Positions 27,298-36,469 are shown, numbered from the stretch's first letter. The stretch: 64,000 bases of DNA from Bacteroidota bacterium (GCA_030681615.1 JAUXSA010000073.1:1-64000), one strand, 5' to 3'. Notes: generated by a model not told the origin, from the sequence alone. Made by a program: numbers and translations.

Positions 27298-27641
27298 TTA
27301 TGAAGTTTACAGGCTTCTTTTAAGATCGCTTTTAAACTTTTTACATCAATATCCCTTTCCGGATCTATATAAATTCTTTTTTGTTTTTTCCTTCCTTCGC
27401 TTATCAATATAGAATGATCTATCAGGTATCCATTTACAAAAGCAATATAAATTATTTTTGTTTTGGGATCATAAGAAATAAACGCCAGCCATTTTAAATT
27501 GTAATAATAAAAGGGAGTATTAAATTTTCTACTTTCAGTTATTTTATCAGAATGATCTAAAATAAATTTTCGTAAAAATAACAAGCAGCTTTTATGCGGT
27601 TCATCAAGCGAGTAAAAGTAATTATCTATTTGTTCCTGCAT
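27294..27641 (-). CDS. DUF1801-family protein, copy 1
   Basis: The 115-residue cytoplasmic protein fits DUF1801 (YdhG-like): DEPHKSCLLFLRKFILDHSD, KFNTPFYYYNLKWLAFISYD, IYIAFVNGYLIDHS and the end DIDVKSLKAILKEACK. The function of the family is unknown. It is the downstream member of a tandem pair (72 nt gap), and the two share length and motif order, which points to a local duplication. Confidence 0.82.
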   Translation of the reverse strand: MQEQIDNYFYSLDEPHKSCLLFLRKFILDHSDKITESRKFNTPFYYYNLKWLAFISYDPKTKIIYIAFVNGYLIDHSILISEGRKKQKRIYIDPERDIDVKSLKAILKEACKLHN

Positions 27642-27713
27642 TTTTAAAAGTTTGAGTTAAAAATGTTTGCTTACTAAGAAACCCCCGTTAAAAGTTTTGA
27701 TAAGAAGTAAAAA

Positions 27714-28058
27714 TTAATAAAGTTTTATGGCCAGGTTTAAGATCTCATTCAGGTTTTTTATATCTATATCCTTATTTGGATCAATATAAAATACCCTGAT
27801 CTGCTTTCTTCCTTCAGCAACAAGTTTTTTATGATTTATTTTATTACCGTCAACAAAACCAATATAGAGTGCTCTGCTTTTTTTACTGATAGAAAAATAA
27901 CAAAACAATTTTTTCTTATAGGTGAAGAAGGCTGTAGTATATTTCCACTGCTCTTTGATCTGAGGGGAGTAGCTCAACAAAAAATTCCTTAGAAATAAAA
28001 GACAACTCTGCTGCGGTTCGGCTTGCGAAAAATAATAATTATCAAGATAATTTAGCAT
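27714..28058 (-). CDS. DUF1801-family protein, copy 2
   Basis: This 114-residue paralog of the gene at 27294-27641 has AEPQQSCLLFLRNFLLSYSP, EQWKYTTAFFTYKKKLFCYF, LYIGFVDGNKINHK and DIDIKNLNEILNLAIK. Its start overlaps the glycosyltransferase 3' end by 17 nt, so it is translationally coupled to it. The function is unknown. Confidence 0.82.
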   Translation of the reverse strand: MLNYLDNYYFSQAEPQQSCLLFLRNFLLSYSPQIKEQWKYTTAFFTYKKKLFCYFSISKKSRALYIGFVDGNKINHKKLVAEGRKQIRVFYIDPNKDIDIKNLNEILNLAIKLY

Positions 28059-29127
28059 TTTTAAAAACCTCTAAGTAAGAATGTTTATGGGCTTTTACAC
28101 AATAGTTTTTTATCACGGTCTCCCTGCCTTTGTTACCAACTTCAATTCTTAAAGTTTCGTTCTCGATCAAATCCGACAGAACAGTAAACCATTCTTCATC
28201 TGTACTTACTAAAAAGCCATTCTCACCATTTTGTATAATGTCTTTATTTACGCCTACCGCACTCATTACAGCCGGCACAGCACAGGCCATATACGAAAGG
28301 CCTTTTAAGCCACATTTACCATTTGCCCATTCATCATCAGGTAAAGGCATCAAACCAATATCCAACGAGTTTAATTCGTTTACCTCTGTATTTTCTTTCC
28401 ACTCTATTGCCTCTACATTTAAAATTTCGTGTTTATAATACTTGTCGCCAATAACCTTAAATTTTAATTTATTCCTGTATTTTTCCTGGAGCTTAATAAG
28501 AACAGGAACTAATAATTCAAAATGTTTTATAGTACTAATACTTCCACTCCAGCCTATCGTAATTAGTTTTTTATTGCGATGTTCTGTTTTGGGTACGTGC
28601 CAATCTGAATTTACTGTGGTTGGAATAACAACAACGTTATTATTATAAGGCTTTGCTTTCTCTGCCAAATAAGCGTTTCCTGCAATCACACAATGTGCGG
28701 ATGCTACATTCGTATAAAATTTTTCTGGTTTTTTTATCCATTCCCATTTTTTATTTCCGGGGCTGGTATCTGCTAGCCAAATGCTATCATCAAAATCAAA
28801 AATAACATAGGCGCCAGAACGAAATGCTTTTTTTTCAAAATAAGAACTCCCTAAAAAAGAGGTCTCTCTTTGAATAAAAATAATATCGTATTTTTTAAAT
28901 TGAAAAGAATCTTTTAAACGAATAAAAAAAGATTTAACTAAAATGAAAACTTTTGCTAAAAAATTTCCTTTTGTGTAAAATAATTCATCATCTTTTTGGC
29001 TGAGTAAATAAGAAAATTTAAATCTAAAACCATTCTCTTCCAAAAAAGGCAAATATTGCTCGAACCTGTAACGTTGACTGGGCGAACGTTTAGGCCTGTG
29101 GGCACATAATATTAAAACTGTGGCCAT
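28042..29127 (-). CDS. Glycosyltransferase family 4-like protein
   Basis: This 361-residue protein has the GT-B fold pattern: N-terminal LILCAHRPKRSPSQRYRFEQY, a central TIGWSGSISTIKHFELL and the C-terminal IGLMPLPDDEWANGKCGLKG, including a Lys/Gly donor-binding stretch and then AVPAVMSAVGVNKDIIQNGENGF split across the family motif. It should transfer an activated sugar, probably in surface glycan synthesis. No other polysaccharide gene is adjacent. The downstream DUF1801 pair is coupled to it. Confidence 0.88.
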   Translation of the reverse strand: MATVLILCAHRPKRSPSQRYRFEQYLPFLEENGFRFKFSYLLSQKDDELFYTKGNFLAKVFILVKSFFIRLKDSFQFKKYDIIFIQRETSFLGSSYFEKKAFRSGAYVIFDFDDSIWLADTSPGNKKWEWIKKPEKFYTNVASAHCVIAGNAYLAEKAKPYNNNVVVIPTTVNSDWHVPKTEHRNKKLITIGWSGSISTIKHFELLVPVLIKLQEKYRNKLKFKVIGDKYYKHEILNVEAIEWKENTEVNELNSLDIGLMPLPDDEWANGKCGLKGLSYMACAVPAVMSAVGVNKDIIQNGENGFLVSTDEEWFTVLSDLIENETLRIEVGNKGRETVIKNYCVKAHKHSYLEVFKNAKLS

Positions 29128-29154
29128 TACCTAAAATAAATATTTAAAAAAATA

Positions 29155-29184
29155 AAAGCACTCCAAAACAGAACGGAGTGCTTT
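29155..29184 (-). terminator. Intrinsic terminator of the AAA+ gene
   Basis: A 10-bp stem (aaagcactcc with ggagtgcttt) encloses a 10-nt loop. On the - strand it is followed by a T-rich tract, 30 nt past the stop of the AAA+ gene. Confidence 0.8.
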
Positions 29185-29213
29185 ATAAAAAACTTTACCT
29201 GCGATGTGTACAT

Positions 29214-31838
29214 TTAGCTTCCGAATTTAAAGCCTAATGTTTGCCTGTTTCCAGAAGCCTGAGTTTGCAAATGTTTAACGTCATCAAAAATTAACTCTGT
29301 AAGATGTTCTTTCTTACGCTGATCGCTTGGCATAGAAGCTAAACGTAAATTTTGTTTCATTACTACATCGCCAACTATTTGTCTTGCAGTTCTGGCATTA
29401 CCAAAAAATTTATCGCGTGTTTCGTAAATATTAGTTAAGTAAGATCTTAAATGCGCTTCCGCTTCAGGATTTGCAGTTAAACTTTCTTTTTGCAATAAAT
29501 TTTTTGTGATCACCCATAATTGTTCTGCCTGGTAATCTTCAAAAACAAACGTTTTATCAAAACGTGATTTAAAACCTGGGTTACTTTCAATGAACATGTG
29601 CATGTTTTCAGGATAACCTGCAACGATGATACCAAATTTACCGCGCTGATCTTCCATACGTTTTAAAATTACCTGGATAGCTTCCTGTCCGAAATCGTTT
29701 CCACCATGGCCGGCTAAACCATAAGCTTCATCAATAAATAAAATTCCACCCATGGCATCTTCAATAACGGCCGCAGTTTTTGTAGCTGTTTGTCCAACAT
29801 AACCCGCCACTAAACCTTCTCTATCAACTTCAACTACGTGGCCGCGCTCTATCACACCTAAGGCTTTGTAAATTTTTGCCATAATACGTGCTAATGTTGT
29901 TTTACCTGTACCGGGGTTACCTGAGAAAACAGAGTGAAGCGAGAATTTATTTACAACATCTTTACCCGTTTCGTTATAAAAGCGAATTAATTTTACCAAT
30001 TCATGGATATCCTGTTTTATTTTATCCATGCCAACTAGTTCATTAAGCTCAGCCAAAGCATCGTTTAATTGTTTATCATTTACAATTAATTTCAATTTCT
30101 TTTTCTGTTCTGTAACAAAAACATCTTCAAGATCTGCCAATGAAATAGTTGAAAGATCTTCTTTTGAAAGATTTGCAAGGTCTGTTGATTTCATTAAACG
30201 TAAACCCATATTTTGTTTCGCTTCTTCAACAATTGCGTTCACAAAACGGGCGTTACCAAAATGTTCATCACGTTTACGGTATGCTTCTATTAATTGCTCT
30301 TTTAAATAATTATCTGCATCTGCCGAAAAAGTAATTTGTTTTTGTCCTGATGAATACACTGCAATAGCATGTAACTCTTCAGGCAAATAATCATCAAAGT
30401 GAAAATATTCTGTAAAGCGCGATTTTAATCCCGGATTACTTTCTATAAAACTCTTAATTTGTTTTGGATAACCGGCGCCAATAATGGCAATATCTCCAGG
30501 CCCATCACTCATTTCTTTTAAGAGCATTTCAATAACTTCTTTACCAAAATCTTTGCTATCATCATCCGACCGCGCTAAAGAATAGGCTTCATCAATAAAT
30601 AAAATACCGCCACGGGCACTATCTATCATCTTTTTTGTTTTTGGCGCTGTTTGTCCAATGTACTCTCCCACCAAAGCGGCGCGGTCTACTTCCACAACAT
30701 GGCCTTTGCTTAACAAGCCCATTTTATTGTAGATCTTTCCTAACATTTTTACAACCGTTGTTTTTCCAGTTCCCGGATTACCCGTAAAAATACTGTGAAG
30801 GGCAATTTTTGAAGAATCATCAAAACCTTTTTCTTTACGCAATTTTGTAAAATTTAAATAGGTGATATTCTCGCGAATTGATTTTTTTACATTGTCTAAT
30901 CCAATCAATGCATCCAGTTCCGTTAGCAATTCTTCCAATGTTTTTTCAGATGCACCCTCGTTATTATTTGGATTTTGACTGGCACTTGAATTACCGGCTG
31001 TTAACGTTTGCTCAATGGTCTTTAATAACGGCGTTTCGCCTTCTTCGGCAACATTGGCACAATTAAAAGTAGTAGCACCAATTAATACATCGTTAAAAAC
31101 AACTTCCACTAAATACTTGTCATCGGTCCAAATGCCCGGTGTATCACTACCCCATGCTTTTTCAAAAGTGTAGGTGTAATCCAGTTTATTGGCATCTACA
31201 TACCCTGTTTGCACTACCGACGCTTTTGGCTGACCTGAGTCGTCGTAAAAATTCACAAACAATTCATAATGATAATCAAGCGCCGTAATATTTTTAAATT
31301 TAACCTCGGCCCAAACATATTTTGTATCGTTCTTACTAAATGTTTTAAGGTACTTGCGGTTACGTTCCTGCCAACCATCGTGGTGACTATTATATAATTT
31401 AATATGTTCAATTTCAAGATAAGGATTTGCGTGAATGGTAACTTCACCAACATCATTTATATGAAATAGTTTTTCCCCAATAAAAACATCATCAATATAG
31501 GCTTGCCATAAATAGCTGCCTTTGGTCCAAAAAGTTCCTTTAGCTTCAACACCCCAACCATCACGTAAATAAAAAATGTTCTCATCTTTTTTTACATTAA
31601 TAGATAATTCACGATTACATATTTCTTTTTTACCAATGTTCTCAACGCATTTAAGATTTACTTTAGCTGTCCAATCTTCTTCATCAAACAGTTTATTAAA
31701 AATTGCCAATTCAACTCTTACATAATCTATTTCAGCTTTATCTAAAGTTGTGCGGTAACGTTTTTGGTTGTTAACCATCCATTCATTATTGCAGAATGTA
31801 AGCAGGCTCTTAAACTTATATCTTTTCTCCATTATCAA
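29214..31838 (-). CDS. Tandem AAA+ ATPase of CbxX/CfxQ/EccA type with duplicated N-terminal domain
   Basis: The 874-residue cytoplasmic protein has two AAA+ modules of the CbxX/CfxQ type: Walker A GNPGTGKTT near residues 352 and 641, Walker B GGILFIDEAY near 413 and 701, each with a C-terminal helical lid. Known relatives are Rubisco activase CbxX, SpoVK and EccA of type VII secretion. Residues about 14-270 carry a duplicated beta-rich unit: the first ends near WTKGSYLWQAYIDDVFIGE and the second near WTDDKYLVEVVFNDVLIGA. These may bind the client. A low-complexity linker follows (NSSASQNPNNNEG). The client is unknown. ATGs at 31838 and 31832 are both possible. It is monocistronic. Confidence 0.85.
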   Translation of the reverse strand: MIMEKRYKFKSLLTFCNNEWMVNNQKRYRTTLDKAEIDYVRVELAIFNKLFDEEDWTAKVNLKCVENIGKKEICNRELSINVKKDENIFYLRDGWGVEAKGTFWTKGSYLWQAYIDDVFIGEKLFHINDVGEVTIHANPYLEIEHIKLYNSHHDGWQERNRKYLKTFSKNDTKYVWAEVKFKNITALDYHYELFVNFYDDSGQPKASVVQTGYVDANKLDYTYTFEKAWGSDTPGIWTDDKYLVEVVFNDVLIGATTFNCANVAEEGETPLLKTIEQTLTAGNSSASQNPNNNEGASEKTLEELLTELDALIGLDNVKKSIRENITYLNFTKLRKEKGFDDSSKIALHSIFTGNPGTGKTTVVKMLGKIYNKMGLLSKGHVVEVDRAALVGEYIGQTAPKTKKMIDSARGGILFIDEAYSLARSDDDSKDFGKEVIEMLLKEMSDGPGDIAIIGAGYPKQIKSFIESNPGLKSRFTEYFHFDDYLPEELHAIAVYSSGQKQITFSADADNYLKEQLIEAYRKRDEHFGNARFVNAIVEEAKQNMGLRLMKSTDLANLSKEDLSTISLADLEDVFVTEQKKKLKLIVNDKQLNDALAELNELVGMDKIKQDIHELVKLIRFYNETGKDVVNKFSLHSVFSGNPGTGKTTLARIMAKIYKALGVIERGHVVEVDREGLVAGYVGQTATKTAAVIEDAMGGILFIDEAYGLAGHGGNDFGQEAIQVILKRMEDQRGKFGIIVAGYPENMHMFIESNPGFKSRFDKTFVFEDYQAEQLWVITKNLLQKESLTANPEAEAHLRSYLTNIYETRDKFFGNARTARQIVGDVVMKQNLRLASMPSDQRKKEHLTELIFDDVKHLQTQASGNRQTLGFKFGS

Positions 31839-31903
31839 AAAATTTATCTACTAAAAATAAAGAAACTAATTAAAAAAAGGAAATTATTTGCGCTTTTTTT
31901 GAG

Positions 31904-31935
31904 TTTGGGCTTTAACGTTTAAAGACTTATTTTTG
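31904..31935 (+). promoter_or_regulatory. Promoter of the MarC gene
   Basis: TTTG at 31904-31907, a 20-nt spacer and TATTTTTG at 31928-31935 match the Bacteroidota consensus fully. The MarC ATG lies only 6 nt after the -7 box, so the transcript is leaderless or nearly so. Confidence 0.8.
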
Positions 31936-31941
31936 TTACTT

Positions 31942-32514
31942 ATGAACCTGGTTTTTGATATCGTAGAAATACTAAAGGTAACCACAGTATTGTTTGCCGT
32001 AATTGACGTAATCGGCTCAATACCAGTCATTATCAGTTTAAAACAAAAAACCGGCAGCATCGATCCGTTTAAAGCTTCTTGGGTTTCGCTCGCAATAATG
32101 GTTGTTTTTTTATTTATTGGTCAAAGTATTTTAAATATAATCGGAATTAAAGTAGAAGACTTTGCTATTGCGGGCTCTTTTGTACTATTTTTTATTGCGC
32201 TGGAAATGATCCTTGGTGTTAAAATTTATAAAGATGAAATACCGGCTACAGCATCAATTGTTCCATTAGCTTTTCCTTTAATTGCGGGGACGGGAACTTT
32301 AACAACATTGCTTTCAATACGGGCAGAATATAATTTACTCTCCATTATCATTGCCATTTTTATTAATGTGGTTATAGTTTATTTTGTTTTAAAATATATT
32401 AGTCTTTTAGAAAAATTATTGGGTGTTGGTGGTATTGCCATTCTTAAAAAAGTTTTTGGAATTGTGCTTTTAGCACTTGCCATAAAATTATTTAGAAAAT
32501 ACACAGGGCTATAG
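31942..32514 (+). CDS. MarC-family integral membrane protein
   Basis: The protein has 190 residues and about six membrane helices, as in MarC/SNARE-associated relatives: VDFA(I/G)AGSFVLFFIA-like helix, IPATASIVPLAFPLIAGTGT with the family's PLAFPLIAGTG motif, and a final helix ending in LFRKYTG. Its function is unknown; early links to multiple antibiotic resistance were not upheld. An in-frame TTG lies at 31933, but that codon is part of the promoter -7 box, so the ATG at 31942 is the likely start. Confidence 0.92.
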   Translation: MNLVFDIVEILKVTTVLFAVIDVIGSIPVIISLKQKTGSIDPFKASWVSLAIMVVFLFIGQSILNIIGIKVEDFAIAGSFVLFFIALEMILGVKIYKDEIPATASIVPLAFPLIAGTGTLTTLLSIRAEYNLLSIIIAIFINVVIVYFVLKYISLLEKLLGVGGIAILKKVFGIVLLALAIKLFRKYTGL

Positions 32515-32536
32515 TTTAAAATTAATAATTCATATT

Positions 32537-32908
32537 ATGTCAAGAGGATTAAGCACCATTTTATTATTGATAGCCTCAAATACATTTATGACCATTGCCT
32601 GGTACGGACATTTACGTTACAAGGATATTGGTTTTTTAAAGAACACGGGCATGATAACCGCCATTTTGCTTAGCTGGGGAATTGCTTTATTTGAATACAG
32701 CTTAATGGTGCCTGCAAATAAAATTGGAAGCTCTATTAACGGCGGACCTTTTAACATGTGGCAATTAAAACTGGTACAGGAAGTAGTTTCAATTTCTGTA
32801 TTTATAATTTTTACTTTGGTATTCTTTAAAACCGAAACATTAAAATGGAATCATTTAATTGGTTTTGTTTTTTTAATTGCCGCAGTTTATTTTTTCTTTA
32901 AGAAATAA
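32537..32908 (+). CDS. DUF486 / DMT-like small membrane protein
   Basis: The 123-residue protein has four predicted helices: LLLIASNTFMTIAWYGH, TAILLSWGIALFEYSLMVPA, VQEVVSISVFIIFTLVF and IGFVFLIAAVYFFF. It matches DUF486, related to the drug/metabolite transporter fold. The conserved pieces TFMTIAWYGHL and VPANKIGS are present. It follows MarC by 22 nt and is probably cotranscribed. No substrate is known. It ends next to the convergent DUF2461 gene with no gap. Confidence 0.88.
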   Translation: MSRGLSTILLLIASNTFMTIAWYGHLRYKDIGFLKNTGMITAILLSWGIALFEYSLMVPANKIGSSINGGPFNMWQLKLVQEVVSISVFIIFTLVFFKTETLKWNHLIGFVFLIAAVYFFFKK

Positions 32909-33568
32909 TTACTTCTCCGTCGCTTCTCTAAAATATTCTATAAAAGGATGCATGGCTTTAAAACCGGCAACAATTTCTTTGGCTGCATTTTTATCCATTA
33001 CCTGTTTGTTGGTGTAGGCGTGACTTACAATAAAATGTCTGTTACGTAAAAGATCTATTAATGGATGTTCTTTATCATACCCTTTTGGCGCTGTCTTTAA
33101 CGCGCCCTCATTATCCAAACCTTTAAAATATTTTTTGAAGGGTGCTGATTTAAGGATCTTTAATAAAGGTGCAGGGTTATAATCTATCTCTTGTCGTATT
33201 GCATTTAATGCATCCGGCTCCGGCATCCAGATGCCACCGGCAATAAAATTTGAATCGGGTTGTACATGAAAGTAATAGCCTGCACCCACAGCTTTTTTTC
33301 CACCGGGATTAATACTTGCACCCATATTATTTTTGTACGGCGTTTTATCTTTGCTAAAACGAACGTCTTTGTAAATTCTAAACGTACAATCCTTGGCCTT
33401 CATATCAGGAGAGATCTTTTTATCGAATTTGGCAACGCCATTAATTATTTGTTGCACAAAAACCTCGAAATCTTCTTTTGCTTTAATATAGGTATTCTTG
33501 TTCTTCTCAAACCAATCGCGGTTGTTATTGGCTTCTAATTTTTTTAAAAATGAAAAAACAGTTTCCAT
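32909..33568 (-). CDS. DUF2461 (TIGR02453)-family protein
   Basis: This 219-residue soluble protein starts with FLKKLEANNNRDWFEKNK and contains FRIYKDVRFSKDKTPYKNN and YYFHVQPDSNFIAGGIWMP, all typical of TIGR02453. The function is unknown. The gene lies 12 nt after the AI-2E-type permease gene and is probably cotranscribed with it. Confidence 0.92.
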   Translation of the reverse strand: METVFSFLKKLEANNNRDWFEKNKNTYIKAKEDFEVFVQQIINGVAKFDKKISPDMKAKDCTFRIYKDVRFSKDKTPYKNNMGASINPGGKKAVGAGYYFHVQPDSNFIAGGIWMPEPDALNAIRQEIDYNPAPLLKILKSAPFKKYFKGLDNEGALKTAPKGYDKEHPLIDLLRNRHFIVSHAYTNKQVMDKNAAKEIVAGFKAMHPFIEYFREATEK

Positions 33569-33580
33569 AGTTTATATTTT

Positions 33581-34669
33581 TTATTCTGTTATGTTTTCTG
33601 AAATTTTTCTAAAGAATTTGAGGTGACTTAAAAACTCAGATGCAATGATACGAATGATGGTGTAAACAGGTAAAGCAATAACCATTCCAAAGATTCCGCC
33701 TAAAGTGCCAGCCATAAGTGTTACAATAAAGATCTCGAGCGGGTGCGCTTTTACTGAATTTGAAAAAAGGAAAGGTTGAATGATAAATCCATCCACTAAA
33801 TTTATTGTAAGCAGGGTAAAAAAGATAGTATTAATGGTAGAGCCTATTAACTCATAACTACCGGTACTGATACAAGAACTTACGCCCAATATTATTGCAA
33901 TGACCATAGTGATGGCAGAACCTATATAAGGTATAACATTTAATATTCCTGCGCAAAAAGCGATGATAAGCGCATTCTTAATTCCAAAAATAGTAAGGAA
34001 TAAAAAAACCGCACCACCAACAATGAACATATCAATAAATAAGCTCACAAAATATTTGCTCAACATTTTTTTAGACATTTTTAAAACCTCACGCATTTCT
34101 TTTTCAACGCCAAGTGGTGTAATAGTGAGCAAACTATTCTTAACTATTCTTTCGTCCTTTAATAAAAAGAAAGTGATGAATAAGGTGCATAACATGCCAC
34201 CAAAAATTGTTCCAAAATATTGAAAGGTATTATTTAGCACCATACTAATGTTTTTTGTATTTACATATTCAGATACCTGAGTTGAAAGATTTTGTTTAAG
34301 ATCTTCTTCATTTCCTAATTTTAATAACATGGCCTTTATACCGGGAAATTGCGCCAGGATATTATGAAATACATCATAAAAATTAAGTTCCGCCAAAAAA
34401 TTTATTTCTGCAGCAAGTGGCGGAATAATAAGAAAGAACAAACCAAAAAGTACAAAAACTATTAATAATATAGTTATTAAAGCGGCAACCGCATCGGGCA
34501 TATGCCTTTTTCCAAATTTGATCCTTTCAAGTTTATAAGTAACAGGATAACCAACTAAAAATAAGACCAGTGATATAGCAATATAAATAACTATCTTAAA
34601 AAATAAAACCGCGAAAGCAACAATAGCCAAAAGACCAATAATGCGCCAGATATTTATTTTTAAAGGCAT
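33581..34669 (-). CDS. AI-2E-family permease
   Basis: This 362-residue protein has about eight membrane helices and an extracytoplasmic middle part. Family motifs include LFLVGYPVTYKLERI, the helix following LLTITPLGVEKEMREVLKM, and the C-terminal IIQPFLFSNSVKAHPLEIFI and GGIFGMVIALPVYTII. The family name does not fix the substrate; relatives include ion antiporters. It is divergent from the GWxTD gene. Confidence 0.93.
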   Translation of the reverse strand: MPLKINIWRIIGLLAIVAFAVLFFKIVIYIAISLVLFLVGYPVTYKLERIKFGKRHMPDAVAALITILLIVFVLFGLFFLIIPPLAAEINFLAELNFYDVFHNILAQFPGIKAMLLKLGNEEDLKQNLSTQVSEYVNTKNISMVLNNTFQYFGTIFGGMLCTLFITFFLLKDERIVKNSLLTITPLGVEKEMREVLKMSKKMLSKYFVSLFIDMFIVGGAVFLFLTIFGIKNALIIAFCAGILNVIPYIGSAITMVIAIILGVSSCISTGSYELIGSTINTIFFTLLTINLVDGFIIQPFLFSNSVKAHPLEIFIVTLMAGTLGGIFGMVIALPVYTIIRIIASEFLSHLKFFRKISENITE

Positions 34670-34694
34670 GTAAACAAAGATAGTTTTAATTGGT

Positions 34695-34702
34695 TAACTT
34701 TG
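34695..34702 (+). promoter_or_regulatory. -7 promoter box of the GWxTD gene
   Basis: TAACTTTG at 34695-34702 matches TAnnTTTG, five bases before a GTG at 34708. No clear -33 element is visible. Confidence 0.4.
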
Positions 34703-34707
34703 GAAGA

Positions 34708-35985
34708 GTGGAAAAATTAATCCCTAAAATAGTAACTATTTTTATCATTTTTTTGGTTGTGGGCTGCATCACCAGAAAACCATTTGTTACCAAACCAACC
34801 AAAAGCCTGGTTAACCCAGATAGTGAATTACTGGAGGTAAACGCCATTGCCTATCATTTAAACGATAGTGTAACTATTGGTTATTTAGAAATAAAGAATG
34901 AAAATTTAATTTACAAACGGCCTGACACTACATCTGCGTTTTATGCCGACCTGCGCGTGTCTTATAAACTTTTACCTGAACCTAATTCAAGAAAGATAAT
35001 AGACAGCAGCTCTTACCGTATTATTGACAGGGCAAATGAGCAGGTTGAAATTAAGTCGCTGGTATCCAAATTTAATTTGAAAGCAAAAAACAATGCCAAT
35101 TACTATTTAGATATACAGGTATTTGATCTTAATAAAAGAATAAAATACACCAAAGGATTAAACATTTATAAAAAAAATAATTTTTCAGAGCAAAATTTTT
35201 TGATCACTTATAACGATATTATTTCTTTTAAAACGCATTTTTTAAAGAACGAAACGGTTGTAGTACGGTTTTCTAACCCAGCCATTAACCAGATAACGGT
35301 AAACTGTTTCTTTAAAGAGTTTGGCCCTGCCCTTCCTCCTTTTTCTACTAAAACAATTGATGAATTTAAATACAAACCCGACAGTGTTTTTAAAATGGAC
35401 CTCAGCACAAATCAATTCCAGTTAACCATGCCGAGTAATGGCTTCTTGCATGTTATACCCGGCCAGGACATAAATGAAGGCGTAACATTGTATACTTACG
35501 ACAAAACTTTTCCGGGTGTAAGTAATAGTGAAGAAATGATAAATTGCACACGTTATTTAATGAGTAAAGATGAGTTTGATTCTTGTAAAACAGCTATTGA
35601 TAAAAAAATTGCCATTGATAATTTTTGGATAAGCATTGCAGGAAGTAAAGAGCGTGCTAAAGAACTATTAAAACGTTATTACGGTCGTGTAAAAGAAGCC
35701 AATAAATATTATACCAGTTACACGCAAGGCTGGAAAACCGATAGAGGCATGATATTTATAGTTTTTGGCGCACCAACAAATATTTACAGAAGCAGTAAAG
35801 GCGAAACCTGGGTGTATGGCATAGAAACAAATCCAAATGCTACACGTTTTGTATTTAATAAAACGCAAAACCCATTTAGCGATAATGATTATGTTTTAGA
35901 ACGTTCTCAGTTTTTTAAAGAGCCATATTATACAGCCGTAGATTTTTGGCGACAAGGCCATGTGTATATAAATAATGGTAGATAA
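34708..35985 (+). CDS. GWxTD-domain lipoprotein
   Basis: Counted from GTG at 34708 the protein has 425 residues with a lipoprotein signal (IFIIFLVVGC). The C-terminal domain has the family's naming motif as GWKTDRGMIFIVFGAPT, followed by ETWVYG and a final YTAVDFWRQGHVY. GWxTD proteins occur in Bacteroidota and related phyla with no known function. The frame opens at a TTG (34690), but the -7 box overlaps that region and the GTG start gives a normal signal peptide. It converges with rnhA, one base apart. Confidence 0.88.
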   Translation: MEKLIPKIVTIFIIFLVVGCITRKPFVTKPTKSLVNPDSELLEVNAIAYHLNDSVTIGYLEIKNENLIYKRPDTTSAFYADLRVSYKLLPEPNSRKIIDSSSYRIIDRANEQVEIKSLVSKFNLKAKNNANYYLDIQVFDLNKRIKYTKGLNIYKKNNFSEQNFLITYNDIISFKTHFLKNETVVVRFSNPAINQITVNCFFKEFGPALPPFSTKTIDEFKYKPDSVFKMDLSTNQFQLTMPSNGFLHVIPGQDINEGVTLYTYDKTFPGVSNSEEMINCTRYLMSKDEFDSCKTAIDKKIAIDNFWISIAGSKERAKELLKRYYGRVKEANKYYTSYTQGWKTDRGMIFIVFGAPTNIYRSSKGETWVYGIETNPNATRFVFNKTQNPFSDNDYVLERSQFFKEPYYTAVDFWRQGHVYINNGR

Positions 35986-35986
35986 A

Positions 35987-36469
35987 TTATTCCTCTAACA
36001 AACCACCCTTTTTAATCAGTTCATACCCTTCATCTTTTGGTAAGTTTGGTAATTTGGAAGCTGCAACGGCTAATTCATCACATCGGTTATTTTCTACATT
36101 GGTGGCATGGCCTTTTACCCAAATAAATTGGTGTTTTTGGGCATCATAGATCTTTAAAAATCGCTGCCATAGGTCGACATTGGCTTTATTTTTAAAACCT
36201 GTTTTACGCCAACCAAATACCCACTTTAAATTAATAGAATCCACTACATATTTGCTGTCGGAGTATACCTTAACGGGCAGATCGTTGCTTGTAACGCTCT
36301 CTAAGCCTACAATTACGGCCAATAATTCCATACGGTTATTGGTGGTTTATTTAAAGCCCCCACTAATTTCCTTGCGGTGGTGTTTAAATTTTAAAACCAC
36401 GCCAAAACCGCCAGGACCGGGGTTTCCGCTGGCTGCACCATCGGTATATAATTCAATAAAAGTTTCCAA
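35987..36469 (-). pseudogene. rnhA: Ribonuclease HI gene interrupted by one in-frame stop codon
   Basis: Read from a TTG at 36469, the frame gives [20 protein letters not shown] with the first catalytic Asp, then EISGGFK, a TAA at 36347-36349, and continues in the same frame as TTNNRMELLAVI with the catalytic Glu. After it come YSDSKYV (third acid), WVKGHATNVENNRCDELA (His and fourth acid). In relatives a Leu stands at the stop, so TTA to TAA would explain it. Without the stop the protein has 160 codons, the normal length. The ORF after the stop (from ATG at 36331) lacks the first catalytic Asp and one strand, so it should be inactive. This is either true decay or a sequence error. Confidence 0.85.

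Noticed and set aside
31933-31941. TTG as start of MarC
   Set aside because: The codon lies within the -7 promoter box, so it would not be on the transcript.
36347-36349. Recoding of TAA in rnhA
   Set aside because: TAA ends many other genes in the window and there is no known signal for read-through here; a mutation or error is simpler.
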